A stretch of DNA of 64,000 nt from Pseudonocardia cypriaca. GTDB taxonomy: Bacteria > Actinomycetota > Actinomycetes > Mycobacteriales > Pseudonocardiaceae. The notes under the pieces were generated by a model. It had not been told where the DNA came from. It did not search any database and was given only the letters and a program-made list of their open reading frames with translations. The stretch covers positions 1,240,001-1,304,000 of the forward strand of contig NZ_VFPH01000003.1 in NCBI RefSeq assembly GCF_006717045.1, written 5' to 3'. Made by a program: the position numbers and the translations under genes. Positions within the stretch are counted from its first letter, which is position 1, and every line of letters begins with the position of its first letter. Positions 31,801 through 38,055 of this stretch are shown here, one piece after another.

Positions 31801-33586
31801 CTTCCAGGACTGGTTCGTCCGTGGCCACGAGCTGCCGGACGACTGGGAGGCGTGGACGAAGAACCTCTCCGACTCCGAGCGGGCGAAGTTGGAGGAGGTC
31901 TACCGGAACAACCGCCAGAGCGTGCTCGTCGCGGTTGGCGACAACGTCTCGGGCTTCCTCGACCGGGGCGTGGACTGGATCAACGACCCGTTCGGGGACC
32001 AGAAGAACCGCCCGAAGGACTTCCTCAGCGTCGCCCGTGACGACGTCAAGGGCATCTTCACCGGCATCCCCCGCATGGCGGCGCAGGGTGTGGAGAACGG
32101 CCTCACCGAGCTGGGAACCTGGTCCCAGATCGCGGTCGGCTCGATGGGTGCCGCCATGACCGGCGACACCCGGGTCCTCCAGAACGCCCTGCCCACCGGG
32201 GGTGACTGGAGCAGCAAGTTCCCGATCACCACCGGTGCCGTCCAGAACGCCGAGGGGTTCCTTGACAGGTGGGGTTCGGCGATCCAGGGCGACACGAGCA
32301 AGCTCCGCGCCACCTACGGCCAGGGGAAGATCGCCTCCACGCTCGCGCAGGACCTCGGCGCGATCCTGCCCTTCGCCGCGATGTTCCGCCGCGTGCCGAA
32401 GGAGCTCTCCACCACGATGCGCGGGGTCACCGGACCGCTGACCCGGCCCAACCGCCTCGAGCTGCCGTCGCTGGTCCCGGGCACGATGGTCGGCCCCACC
32501 CGTACCGGCTTGGGGGACATCGGGCACCTCGCCCTCGGCCCCCTCGCGAGCCTGCGGCCCCGCCCGTTGAACGAGCTCGGCGATCTCGCCGGCTCCGTGC
32601 AGCGCGCATTGCCGCAGCGCGCGCCTCGGATCGTGGACGAGAAGTTCCGCGCCGAGGTCGGCGCCCGCAGCATTGATGAGCTGACCTCGGGCCTGCGCGG
32701 CGACCCGCGGTTCCACGTCTGGGAGTACGCCGGGCAGACCTTCGTCCGCCGCGGGCACCCGGACGAGAGCTGGATGCGCAACGAGCTGGGCGACGCCCAG
32801 GCTCCTCGGCAGGGCGCCCCCACACGGCAGCACGTCGCCGACATCCTGGACCGGGCTGGCTGGCCGGAGGCGATCCGGGACGGGAAGCTGGACGCTTCCA
32901 AAATCGATCAGTTGGCCGATGGAGCGGTCTTCCGCGAGATCGAGGCGGCGATGCGGGCCCAGGCGGCCGGCGAGATCGTCGGGATGAAGGACTGGCTGCA
33001 GTTCAACGGCGTCAAGGGGTTCAAGGAGCTGGCCGAGGCCGCGGCCGAGCTGAGCATCGCTCGACGGTTGGTGGCCGAGAACCCGGGCATGGTGGTGAAG
33101 GTCGGCCTGGAGAACACGCCGCGGATCTCCGAGAAGACGGGCAAGCGGCTGAGGGAGTTCGACATCGCGGTACAGACCCCCGAGGGGAAGGTCCTCGCCA
33201 GCATCGAGGTGAAGGCGCTCCAGAACGCCGTTAAGGGGCCGACTGACCTGACGGAGGGTGTGACTCACGCGGTGGAGAAGGTGGAGAACCGGCAGGGCAC
33301 GGAGCACCCCGTGGAGGGCAGTCCCGAAGCTCGGGTCCACATCAAGCTGGACGTCGGGGTCAAGAAGTCGCGCAAGCAGACGACGGAGATCCTGAAGGAC
33401 GGTACGGTGATCCGCACGCGACCCGACGGTCAGCTCATCGGGACGTCGAACATCTACGACAAGTTCGCGGAGCACCTCACCGAGAACGTCCCGCGCAGCA
33501 TGCTGATCGACCGGGTGACGATCGTCGACCAGTTCGGCGAGTCGATCGTGCTGGTGCGGCATGGATCGACCTGGACGAAGCAGTGA
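22874..33586 (+). CDS. Giant secreted repeat protein with C-terminal PD-(D/E)XK nuclease domain (polymorphic toxin)
   Basis: 3,570 residues in one frame. Residues 1-32 are a long basic n-region, 33-58 a hydrophobic helix, then STAAA, a plausible signal-peptidase site. About 100-590 is Ser/Asp/Glu-rich and acidic, including SDSDK repeats. About 604-735 is a charged coiled coil. About 749-1,950 is an array of units with two close cysteines (C-x5-7-C) in Ser/Thr/Gly/Ala-rich sequence. About 2,040-2,500 is beta-rich with more Cys pairs; 2,530-3,030 is helical, with a Ca-loop-like DLNGDGKAD at 2,965. A Gly/Ala hydrophobic stretch lies near 3,040-3,110. The C-terminal domain (about 3,330-3,570) has D3430, E3445 and K3447 in REFDIAV and SIEVKA, the D...ExK core of restriction-endonuclease-fold nucleases. 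The layout (export signal, long stalk, C-terminal nuclease, adjacent orphan gene) is that of polymorphic toxins such as CdiA or WapA, but no RHS, FHA, LXG or WXG module was recognised. The start has GAGGAG 9 bases upstream. Export, function and the family of the stalk are inference. Confidence 0.8.
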   Translation: MFARPVRNDEATGLVVRPGACVVRLRTSPVERLLLVLRTILGVAFGIGVLWLGGVFLSCTASTAAAVPVQTVVYGAVKGGKDRAAGGRTSGSSLLLLSASGDGEGDSDGGDSDSGNSDSGDSSDSGSDSDSHEKSSSDSDKSDSDKSDSDKSDSDKSDSDKSDSDKSDSDKSDSDKSDSDKSDSDKSDSDKSDSDKEGSAKKESGENESDKSDSDKEESAKKDSDENESEKNEAGEKKSDDSSSESEKRDSDGENAGTSESRGEQSDEEKPAAAEDDGAGEDAQRAGDDSDKKDSEAAELSDSQHAQSDAAADQDDAADDERAPKSDASDESDGKSADSGSEVDGDAQEGDDVSAAAARDEARESYDKISAEQPSSDTRESRDEDDSESADSEGSDLESSELDTADLAESATDLAEGIGDEATEDVRDLVEGLTQGGDDEDGDADGTGDRDATSTQVREVQGDSGDQASETDERSDAEEGSESVDVLAAKVTDLVDDVLADADVRAALEEVSDSDSDDARSDAEEAQREHLFTEAADELAAVDDQDTQQARLRAGDPADPRGPPAEIVSLLSSDESDEDESRESDEDEDRDDRDDDKDYDDSPELTERVLEDRIEVDNSKEELEQEKSKVASGETSQADYDKKAAEHAERERKAAENRDELSPDRVELVDEVVDGHNELSKRESELDAEEQQVASGAVDRATHEKNVADYEKRRDDVYDATDELMDATDREVRTVSEDDLDGEGAAAGCDGDGAFVACGSASESADGERDSERKLCLSGVSNCGASSESGGSKAEASCDDTGCGSSASSRGADGTETRSSARCDGAARDCGQSSKADREGASAECESGSGTCRSESNGSGRGGAEPGDGRDTVRLASADEPTETHVAGSSSAQCESATGCGTSSRVEVSEDGDVVADAETGCDTGCTGSAGTRTDASVVAATSSRQSTTAATADCSVDGGSCSARSDSKADGEDGDLSASSTAGGSVDCDAACTGNATGTTSGKTTGSPAVAGAAAPVRETTGTSSCTASAGGCSAQSASEVGDVAAESRSVGNAARELYATSAAGSGVACATQECSGTGNSTTTGAASGDVIGVRDSTGTSSCSARGAGGTCSTAVDTLVSDREPTPGEIVAGVVPVSGPVSVSNATASVECAGAATECGGTATSATSARDTAVTPDARGTSASTECAVTGGGCAGTASSAASSANDFVATDPNTGLPLPGQPATGPSSTATANASLACAPGTSCTGSVRTSTSAWDGALTRTSDGTASCTGATGGCDVQSVSTASSGPGAALALAGGPQPVNAARLPAGPSAASAAGAAMTCAGELACTGSVSSAANATDPLVSLAARGSHGEGSCEGVTGGVCQAVTNSAASSDPSANVIAPLVAERSTANATVTSGTTGDAPQGSQPQQEQPAAPVPTAPGSSANSGAPTVPGASSWTMANATLDCSGSANGCTGVARSSAAGSDGPTTGNGVVGARGPPAGGSSTSSSCATGVSGCRAQTSATAASGQVVADMIAEDRISTAVQLAEQAAQAEYYAALAARVAGRADATAEQKKAAADAAAGAEQARVTASEAAELAAMPVTGAPAVTSESSAGAQCAGAGCTAATTGSTTGTAGASTTTATCTAAGSGCAVGSDATASPGAAQTTSRVACPEAGCTAALTGTAHAVAELGGQQSRSSASGDTGCSGATACEAQISAGSTVAVSGPDAATSASVGVTCADGSATGCATRASSQSHATGAAGVHATSTATCGTAGACQAVTSGYVTTGVAEVMASCAGTGCVTHTDGDALFTGSNGRHSAQSRTDCTAGVDGQCAGTSRVGATDGSTQVSANCQASAGSTCSYSFSASSTASSATGGMIASADATCGASGGAGGGWCATSATAETNADLAVAMAECQGSANAGCSYRYEATASKSTSHPSGSWAKARAHGSGTGGFGSGGVVVSAKVLAEDGHAYAEATCAGAPNCSTHYEAEAYAAGHFDDPQAGGTWDSWGRPRCVGGGSSGGGCGVIAIAEPGYGGGQCYGSYSSCQTPGDSVFTPYAPPPGYFYDENGNLVPESVPIGEMGEPVRSVDGKCLGFFGLCTVSAMGQDGKVVQKVCWIACTAETTTGEKASYNIFTGFDGQMSTTPGGSANDVAHGRDTVHIARDADGDGEASATGGNWYITDGHTGTTTRAHSGNVRVPNPGGSARLSNPRTGSPFKVTCTGPCEWNRPSVPGLPGGDKITIDRAWSEITGRDAAGGPGKIQFEGKGHFQFTSAEGITISAQSQAVDAPRATIYTPSNGRQGSFDIKDQMFTVTLPSGYSVTNLADRAGVWGNGRLTAHGGTGGKLYCSGDCAVTRPGEPSATYLPFVTCKNCRLGEGLPGEDPTRPNGWGEVELYDFSNGPVTRMTTNGGVQTCEGKGCKFTQFNPDAQGNGGGAICETGDGGGQNKCSGSNRFGDIQEALGTGRVTGLRYRNNDGTAGGRFCAESSSLGYCGEGTGGDVRGNGPWDVAGVMTNPGGGAVAAYDPNYKLPEDVAAAVAEVKNPDGTPVVPRAEGDKLRPLTEIELEKLRKANPAAADAYERGRPAPSQMQRHGAIFASLEDKSDIAEVHAKYGESVSSTVSDFESAVAHALADNWIDDAEWGQIAPLKGAIDEAAPGLLKRWLPAAERSSLMEYANYRGATLNDNARWLVHENPEVVSDILDVDIKGKPSAEQQQLAVDKILEGQQKFGDASLALSHALGTRPVTLKDRTETYNQRVDAANKRGYLLPGEREWFKGELTWLEGEQAALGDIDRQHRPVINEANGILRDLDLVYVSASGNTNWKVDLTLADGQLDLSQELQNRLTAPRNAREQGLADTFGGVSTLGQLNYNAIRDRQYSTISSFLTEVRLPSSGYPDMAYVHAAAAALPRLDQHYQGSDHQLSRVWANLSGDEKTRIAASSVDLGNVAAKPNFASWENAFLSSAANVAWAKSLQPGQDLNGDGKADTNGFQDWFVRGHELPDDWEAWTKNLSDSERAKLEEVYRNNRQSVLVAVGDNVSGFLDRGVDWINDPFGDQKNRPKDFLSVARDDVKGIFTGIPRMAAQGVENGLTELGTWSQIAVGSMGAAMTGDTRVLQNALPTGGDWSSKFPITTGAVQNAEGFLDRWGSAIQGDTSKLRATYGQGKIASTLAQDLGAILPFAAMFRRVPKELSTTMRGVTGPLTRPNRLELPSLVPGTMVGPTRTGLGDIGHLALGPLASLRPRPLNELGDLAGSVQRALPQRAPRIVDEKFRAEVGARSIDELTSGLRGDPRFHVWEYAGQTFVRRGHPDESWMRNELGDAQAPRQGAPTRQHVADILDRAGWPEAIRDGKLDASKIDQLADGAVFREIEAAMRAQAAGEIVGMKDWLQFNGVKGFKELAEAAAELSIARRLVAENPGMVVKVGLENTPRISEKTGKRLREFDIAVQTPEGKVLASIEVKALQNAVKGPTDLTEGVTHAVEKVENRQGTEHPVEGSPEARVHIKLDVGVKKSRKQTTEILKDGTVIRTRPDGQLIGTSNIYDKFAEHLTENVPRSMLIDRVTIVDQFGESIVLVRHGSTWTKQ
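23281..23460 (+). repeat. Twelve tandem copies of a 15-bp unit encoding Ser-Asp-Ser-Asp-Lys
   Basis: Exact 15-bp units GAGCGACTCSGACAA run head to tail. The first six carry TCG and the last six TCC at one Ser codon, with no interspersion, so the array consists of two homogenised blocks. Shorter related pieces follow near 23505-23521. The array is in frame with the giant gene and would expand or shrink without frameshift. It resembles Ser-Asp stalks of surface proteins, with Lys added. Confidence 0.95.
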
Positions 33587-33593
33587 GGTTCAC

Positions 33594-34328
33594 GTGGCCG
33601 ATGTGAGGATCCGTAGCAGGGGGCGAGGCCTCACGTCCGCTGAGATCGAGGTCCCGGATCACGTCGACGACGAGCTGGGGTACGCCGAGATCGCCGTGGA
33701 CACGCTCTTCGCCTTGGCGGACGGTCTCTTCGAACCGCTCGCGGTGAACGTCGCACTCCGATGCTGTCACGCCGAGTTCGGCTACCCGCTCGACGAGCCG
33801 CGGCCGGCCACCCCCTTTCACCAGCTGCGTCGTGCCGCAGTTCCCGAAGCGGTCGCAATCCCGGACGTCTGGAACAGGCTGGTGGTCTCTCGGGCTGCGC
33901 GGCTCGACCGGGCCGCCGTCCTGGGCTGGTTCGCCGATCTCCTCGCCGATCCGCACTGCTCGCAGCCTGGCACCACGACCGGGTGGAGCGAGCTGATCGT
34001 CGCCGCGGTCCGAGCCCGCCTTCCCGGGGCGACCGGCCGCGGCGTCGAACCCGACGGCGACGCGCTGTCGGTGTCGGAGGGAGCCGGCGTGATCCGCTAT
34101 CCCGTCGAGCGGATCGGAGACGACTTCTGGGTGGCCGGTCCGCTCGCCGGGAACTCCGATACGGTCCCGTTCCGGGTTCGGATCGTCAACGACGCCGGGT
34201 CGATGTCTCTCGAGTGGTGGCAGAACTGGTCACCGTGGATCGAGGGGGACGCCGCGGGCCGCGCGGATGTCGAGGCCGCTATCCGCCGGCTCTCGGCCAT
34301 GGGATGGGGTGTGGCGCCGCAGCGGTGA
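33594..34328 (+). CDS. Orphan protein, candidate immunity protein to the giant nuclease toxin
   Basis: 244 residues with no family I recognise. It is acidic, has no signal peptide or membrane segment, and looks like a globular cytosolic protein with two parts. One is a first half rich in short helices (DELGYAEIAVDTLFALADGLFEPLAV). The other is a second half with beta strands and a Trp-rich motif (SLEWWQNWSPWIEG). GTG at 33594 has GAGG 5 bases upstream and lies 7 bp after the toxin stop; an ATG at 33561 would overlap the toxin by 26 bp. Position, size, acidity and lack of homology are the usual marks of a toxin-immunity gene. Its stop abuts the stop of the convergent AftA-like gene with no bases between. 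Confidence 0.6.
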   Translation: MADVRIRSRGRGLTSAEIEVPDHVDDELGYAEIAVDTLFALADGLFEPLAVNVALRCCHAEFGYPLDEPRPATPFHQLRRAAVPEAVAIPDVWNRLVVSRAARLDRAAVLGWFADLLADPHCSQPGTTTGWSELIVAAVRARLPGATGRGVEPDGDALSVSEGAGVIRYPVERIGDDFWVAGPLAGNSDTVPFRVRIVNDAGSMSLEWWQNWSPWIEGDAAGRADVEAAIRRLSAMGWGVAPQR

Positions 34329-35963
34329 TCAAGGAGCCTGCGGCGGCCACTCACCTCGCAACAACGCCCCCGGATCCGGCGCGCACCCGTTCGCCCCGCT
34401 GAACACCGGGCACCGCCCGTCCGGCTGCCGCACGTGCTGGGCCACGTACGCCAGCAGCCCCACCGACCCGTCGTTGCGGGGGAGGTAGCGGTCGGCGGTG
34501 GCGGAGCCCATCGAGAGCGCCAGCAGCAGCGCTGCGCTCAGTGCGCCGATGAGCGGCATCGCGTTCCGCGGAACGCGGCCGTTGCCGGCGGCGGCGCGCG
34601 CCCGCCAGGCGTCCTGCACGCGTCGGCCGCCGTAGCGGGCCGCGAGGACGGCCATGAGCAGCAGGCAGAAGAGGATCTCGGCGGTCGTGCGCGGGTAGAG
34701 CTGCACGGTCTGGGTCTCGTACATCTGCGATGCGATCGCGAGCCGCAGGATCCACGCCCCGGCCAGCAGCGCACCCGTGGTGAGCACCGCGGTCCGCCGG
34801 CCGGCCACCGCGACGGCGACGCCGAGGCCGACCACCAGCAACACCGTGAACACCCCGACGCCCGCGAGCTCGCCGGGTGGTGGCCACGGGCCGACGTTGC
34901 CGGGCAGGTCGTTGCGCCACATCGCGATGTACGCGGGCTCGACGGCGGTGTCGAAGTAGAAGTAGCGGTCCTGCACCTTGCCCGCGGCGGCGATCGCGCC
35001 GAACAGGTGCGGCCACGCCACCGCGACCAGGCCGGCCACCGTCACCCCGAGCAGCGCGAGCCCGCGCACCGGCGCGCGCCTCGGGAACCGGACGAGCACG
35101 GCGACCAGCGCACCCGGCGCGGACCAGAGGAACCAGCCGGAGTAGACGCTGAACAGCGCCCCGAGCGCCACGCCAGCCGCGGCGCCTGCGACCGCGAGGC
35201 GCGTCCACGTGAGGGTGTCGGCACGGCGGAGCAGCCGCAGGAACGCGATGAGCAGCGGCACGAGGGCGACCAGCACCACCGTGGTGTACGGCTTGTACGG
35301 CTCCAGCAGCGGCATCCCCGCCACGAGCGCAACGGCGAGGGCCCACACGGGCGTCAGCACGAGCCGCCACGACAGGTAGGCGATCGGCCCGAACAGCGCC
35401 GTGCCCACCGCCTGCGAGGTGCGCAGGGCGCCCGCCGTCGAGTCGCCGGTGAGCTCGGCCCAGCGGGCGATCAGGTGCAGCGCCACGGGCGGGTAGTCGG
35501 GCGGGATCGGCCGGCCGGCGAGGATGTCGTCGGCCCAGCGGATGAGCTGGCCGGAGTCGCCCCAGTTCGCGAAGAGCGCCCACGTCGTGCCGTGCAGCGC
35601 GAGCACGATCCCGCCCGCGACCAGCCCGGTGGCCAGCCCGGCGACGGCGGCGCACGCCAGGCGGCTGACCACGTTGAACGCCCGTGGGTGCCGTGCCGTC
35701 GCGACACAGGCCGCGAGCACCGCCAGCCCGAGCAGGACGAACCGCAGGTCGAGCGCGGCGAGGCCGCTCACCTGGCCGAGCCGGTCCAGCGGGTCGACCT
35801 CGACGGAGCTGCTCAGCGCCACCGTGCCGATGGCGGCGCCCACGCAGGCGACGACCTCGCCGGCGACGGTTGCGGCTCGCGCGAACCGGCCGGGGGGGTC
35901 GAGGGCCGGGGAGGTGACGGCCAGGTCCAGCCCGCCCGTACCGGCCTCTGCTTGCGCGGACAC
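34329..35963 (-). CDS. AftA-like arabinofuranosyltransferase (GT-C)
   Basis: About 544 residues with roughly 11-13 membrane helices. The external loop NWGDSGQLIRWADDI, then PPDYPPVALHLIARWAE, then MPLLEPYKPYT and YSGWFLWSAPGAL recall AftA, the enzyme that puts the first arabinofuranose on galactan from decaprenyl-phospho-arabinose. M. tuberculosis AftA is longer (about 643 residues), so the C-terminal domain here is shorter or different. GTG at 35963 follows the upstream stop by 17 bp; no good ribosome site is seen. The GT-C call is firm, the AftA identity moderate. Confidence 0.6.
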   Translation of the reverse strand: MSAQAEAGTGGLDLAVTSPALDPPGRFARAATVAGEVVACVGAAIGTVALSSSVEVDPLDRLGQVSGLAALDLRFVLLGLAVLAACVATARHPRAFNVVSRLACAAVAGLATGLVAGGIVLALHGTTWALFANWGDSGQLIRWADDILAGRPIPPDYPPVALHLIARWAELTGDSTAGALRTSQAVGTALFGPIAYLSWRLVLTPVWALAVALVAGMPLLEPYKPYTTVVLVALVPLLIAFLRLLRRADTLTWTRLAVAGAAAGVALGALFSVYSGWFLWSAPGALVAVLVRFPRRAPVRGLALLGVTVAGLVAVAWPHLFGAIAAAGKVQDRYFYFDTAVEPAYIAMWRNDLPGNVGPWPPPGELAGVGVFTVLLVVGLGVAVAVAGRRTAVLTTGALLAGAWILRLAIASQMYETQTVQLYPRTTAEILFCLLLMAVLAARYGGRRVQDAWRARAAAGNGRVPRNAMPLIGALSAALLLALSMGSATADRYLPRNDGSVGLLAYVAQHVRQPDGRCPVFSGANGCAPDPGALLRGEWPPQAP

Positions 35964-35980
35964 GGCCGCAAGGGTATGGC

Positions 35981-37927
35981 CTAGCCCGGCCGCGCCTTGA
36001 TGCGGTAGATGACCGCGTCCTTGTTCCGGTAGACGGGCTGGAGCCAGGGGGCGTTCTCCAGCCCGAGCAGCCCGGGGGCGCGGCGCCAGTCGGTGCGGAC
36101 GAAGCCCCGGCCGAGCATCACGTACGTGACGTCGAGGCGCGCGACCGCAGCCCGCACCGAGCGGTCCACCGGGTAGCTGTTGAAGCGCGTGTTGAGCAGC
36201 AGGGCGTCGGGCCCGATGCCGGAGAAGTTGTAGAAACCGGCGACCGGGTGCACGCCCGCGATCGCGTACATCCACGCCGAGCCGTCGCCGCGGTCGTTCA
36301 TCACGCGCTGGTCGGGCGGCACCAGCGTCGCGAGCACGCGCATGGCGTCGGCTTCCAGCGACGAAACGACCGGCCCGTCCGGGGCGGCCAGGCGCATCCG
36401 GGCCACGTTGCGGCCGAGGTAGAGGTACTCGCTCGTCATTACGAACAGCGTCAGCACCAGGCCGGTGGCGACGAGCCGCCCCGCGAGGTCGACCAGGTCG
36501 GGCGGACCGGCCTCGACCTTCGCGGCGAGCGCCCTGATGCCGTCGGCCACCTTGCGCTGCGCCTCGGCGACACCGTGCCCGGCCAGCACGGCGACGGGCA
36601 CGACGCACAGCCCGATGAGCCGCCACTGGTCGTTCCACCACGGTCGCGTGATCGTGTTGACGAACGTCTCGTCCGACGACGCGGCGAGCAGGAACATCGT
36701 GCCGAACGCGATCCCCGACGCGAAGATCCAGCGCAGCGCGCCCAGCCGCCCCACCCGCGCGATGCCGATGGCGACGACGAGCACGAGCCACCACTGCGGG
36801 CGCAGGCCGTCGTGCGCGAACGCCAGCAGCTCGCCGAAGGCCTCCGACTGCGTCAGCTCCGCCGGCCAGTCGTACACCGGCTCGCCGGACGCGCTGCCGA
36901 TCGAGCCGAGCACCTGGGGTAGCGCGAGCAGCGCGGCGACCACCCCCGCGGCGAGCACGACGATCGGCTCACGCAGCAGCAGGCGGGGTTGGCCCACCCA
37001 GCGCTGCACCATCGCCGGCATGACGAAGACCGCCGCGGTGAACAGCGTGGCCGGGTTCAGCGCGATCATGCCGAGCAGCCCGAGCCCGAACAGCAGCCCG
37101 CGGCCGATCTGGCGCAGGCCCCTCGCGTCGAGGACGTCCAGCAGCAGCACCGCGGCCAGCGGCATCAGCACGGCGCCGGTGACGAACGGCAGCAGCGGGC
37201 CCCGCCACAGCATGTCGTAGAACGAGGTGAACGCGACGCTGCAGGCGGCAGCGGCCACGGCGAGCACGGCTCGGCCGCGGAAGCGGTACACCAGCGCGAC
37301 GATGGTCAGCGCGCCCATCCCGGGCAGCAGCACGGTCTGCGCGTTGAGGACGGTGGGGACGTCCGCGCCGGTGATCCGCAGGACCACCGCGGCCACCAGG
37401 TGGTAGGCGTTCGGGTAGAAGACCTCGACGCCGTTCTCGTACCAGTTGACCTTGGCCATCCCGACGAGGCTGCTGTCGCCGGTGTCGGCGATCCACCGGA
37501 TGCCGTTGGCGTGGAACGCGGCGTCCCAGTCCTGGGGGATCGCGGACAGTTGCCCCAGTCCCGACCAGATCACGGTGGCGCCGAACACGACGACGGCGCC
37601 GAGCGCCGCGGCCACGCTGGCGTGCACCCAGAGCGCCCACACCGGCGGCCCCGAGCGGTCGGAAGGGCCGAACCGCTGCCGGATCCCGAAACGCGCGAGC
37701 ACCGCCCCGGCGGAGAGCACCACGAGGAGCAGCCCGGCGCTCGTGGGCGACCAGGCGATGTCGATCGCGGAGAAGATCGGCCCGAACAACCCGGCGACGG
37801 CGTAGGTGAGGAGCGGGGCCGCTGCGGCGAGCGTCCAGCCGCGCAGGCCGGCGAGGCCGCCGAGCACGAGACCCGGCACCCAGAGGGTGAGCACGTACAG
37901 CGCCACCACCTGCGCGCCTGCTCCCAC
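35981..37927 (-). CDS. DUF6541-type membrane glycosyltransferase-like protein
   Basis: 648 residues: about 13 hydrophobic helices and a C-terminal extracytoplasmic domain (from about 540: VMNDRGDGSAWMYAIAGV...). The first large loop has QDWDAAFHANGIRWI and VNWYENGVEVFYPNAYH, with acidic residues typical of GT-C active sites. Similar-sized M. tuberculosis Rv3779 takes part in putting galactosamine on arabinan; a relation is plausible given ppgS in this window but is not established by eye. GTG at 37927; the gene heads a two-gene minus-strand unit with the AftA-like gene. Confidence 0.65.
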   Translation of the reverse strand: MGAGAQVVALYVLTLWVPGLVLGGLAGLRGWTLAAAAPLLTYAVAGLFGPIFSAIDIAWSPTSAGLLLVVLSAGAVLARFGIRQRFGPSDRSGPPVWALWVHASVAAALGAVVVFGATVIWSGLGQLSAIPQDWDAAFHANGIRWIADTGDSSLVGMAKVNWYENGVEVFYPNAYHLVAAVVLRITGADVPTVLNAQTVLLPGMGALTIVALVYRFRGRAVLAVAAAACSVAFTSFYDMLWRGPLLPFVTGAVLMPLAAVLLLDVLDARGLRQIGRGLLFGLGLLGMIALNPATLFTAAVFVMPAMVQRWVGQPRLLLREPIVVLAAGVVAALLALPQVLGSIGSASGEPVYDWPAELTQSEAFGELLAFAHDGLRPQWWLVLVVAIGIARVGRLGALRWIFASGIAFGTMFLLAASSDETFVNTITRPWWNDQWRLIGLCVVPVAVLAGHGVAEAQRKVADGIRALAAKVEAGPPDLVDLAGRLVATGLVLTLFVMTSEYLYLGRNVARMRLAAPDGPVVSSLEADAMRVLATLVPPDQRVMNDRGDGSAWMYAIAGVHPVAGFYNFSGIGPDALLLNTRFNSYPVDRSVRAAVARLDVTYVMLGRGFVRTDWRRAPGLLGLENAPWLQPVYRNKDAVIYRIKARPG

Positions 37928-38055
37928 CTGCCGAACCCCCGGATCGCCGCCGTCGCCGGATCAACGGCAACCGGCGAGAACCTACACGTCCGTGGATGAC
38001 GCCCGGGTGATGCCAGGGTCGGGCCGCAGTGGGGCGCCCACTACCCTCGGGTGGC

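Noticed and set aside
23171..33562. A minus-strand open frame of more than 3,400 codons opposite the giant gene
   Set aside because: Its product is low-complexity Arg/Ala/Gly/Val sequence with no motif, and it mirrors the codon pattern of the real gene. Long antisense frames are expected in such GC-rich DNA.
34434..35984. Plus-strand frame of about 500 codons opposite the AftA-like gene
   Set aside because: Composition is Arg/His/Gln/Glu-rich shadow sequence without domains; the minus strand gives a clean multi-helix membrane protein.
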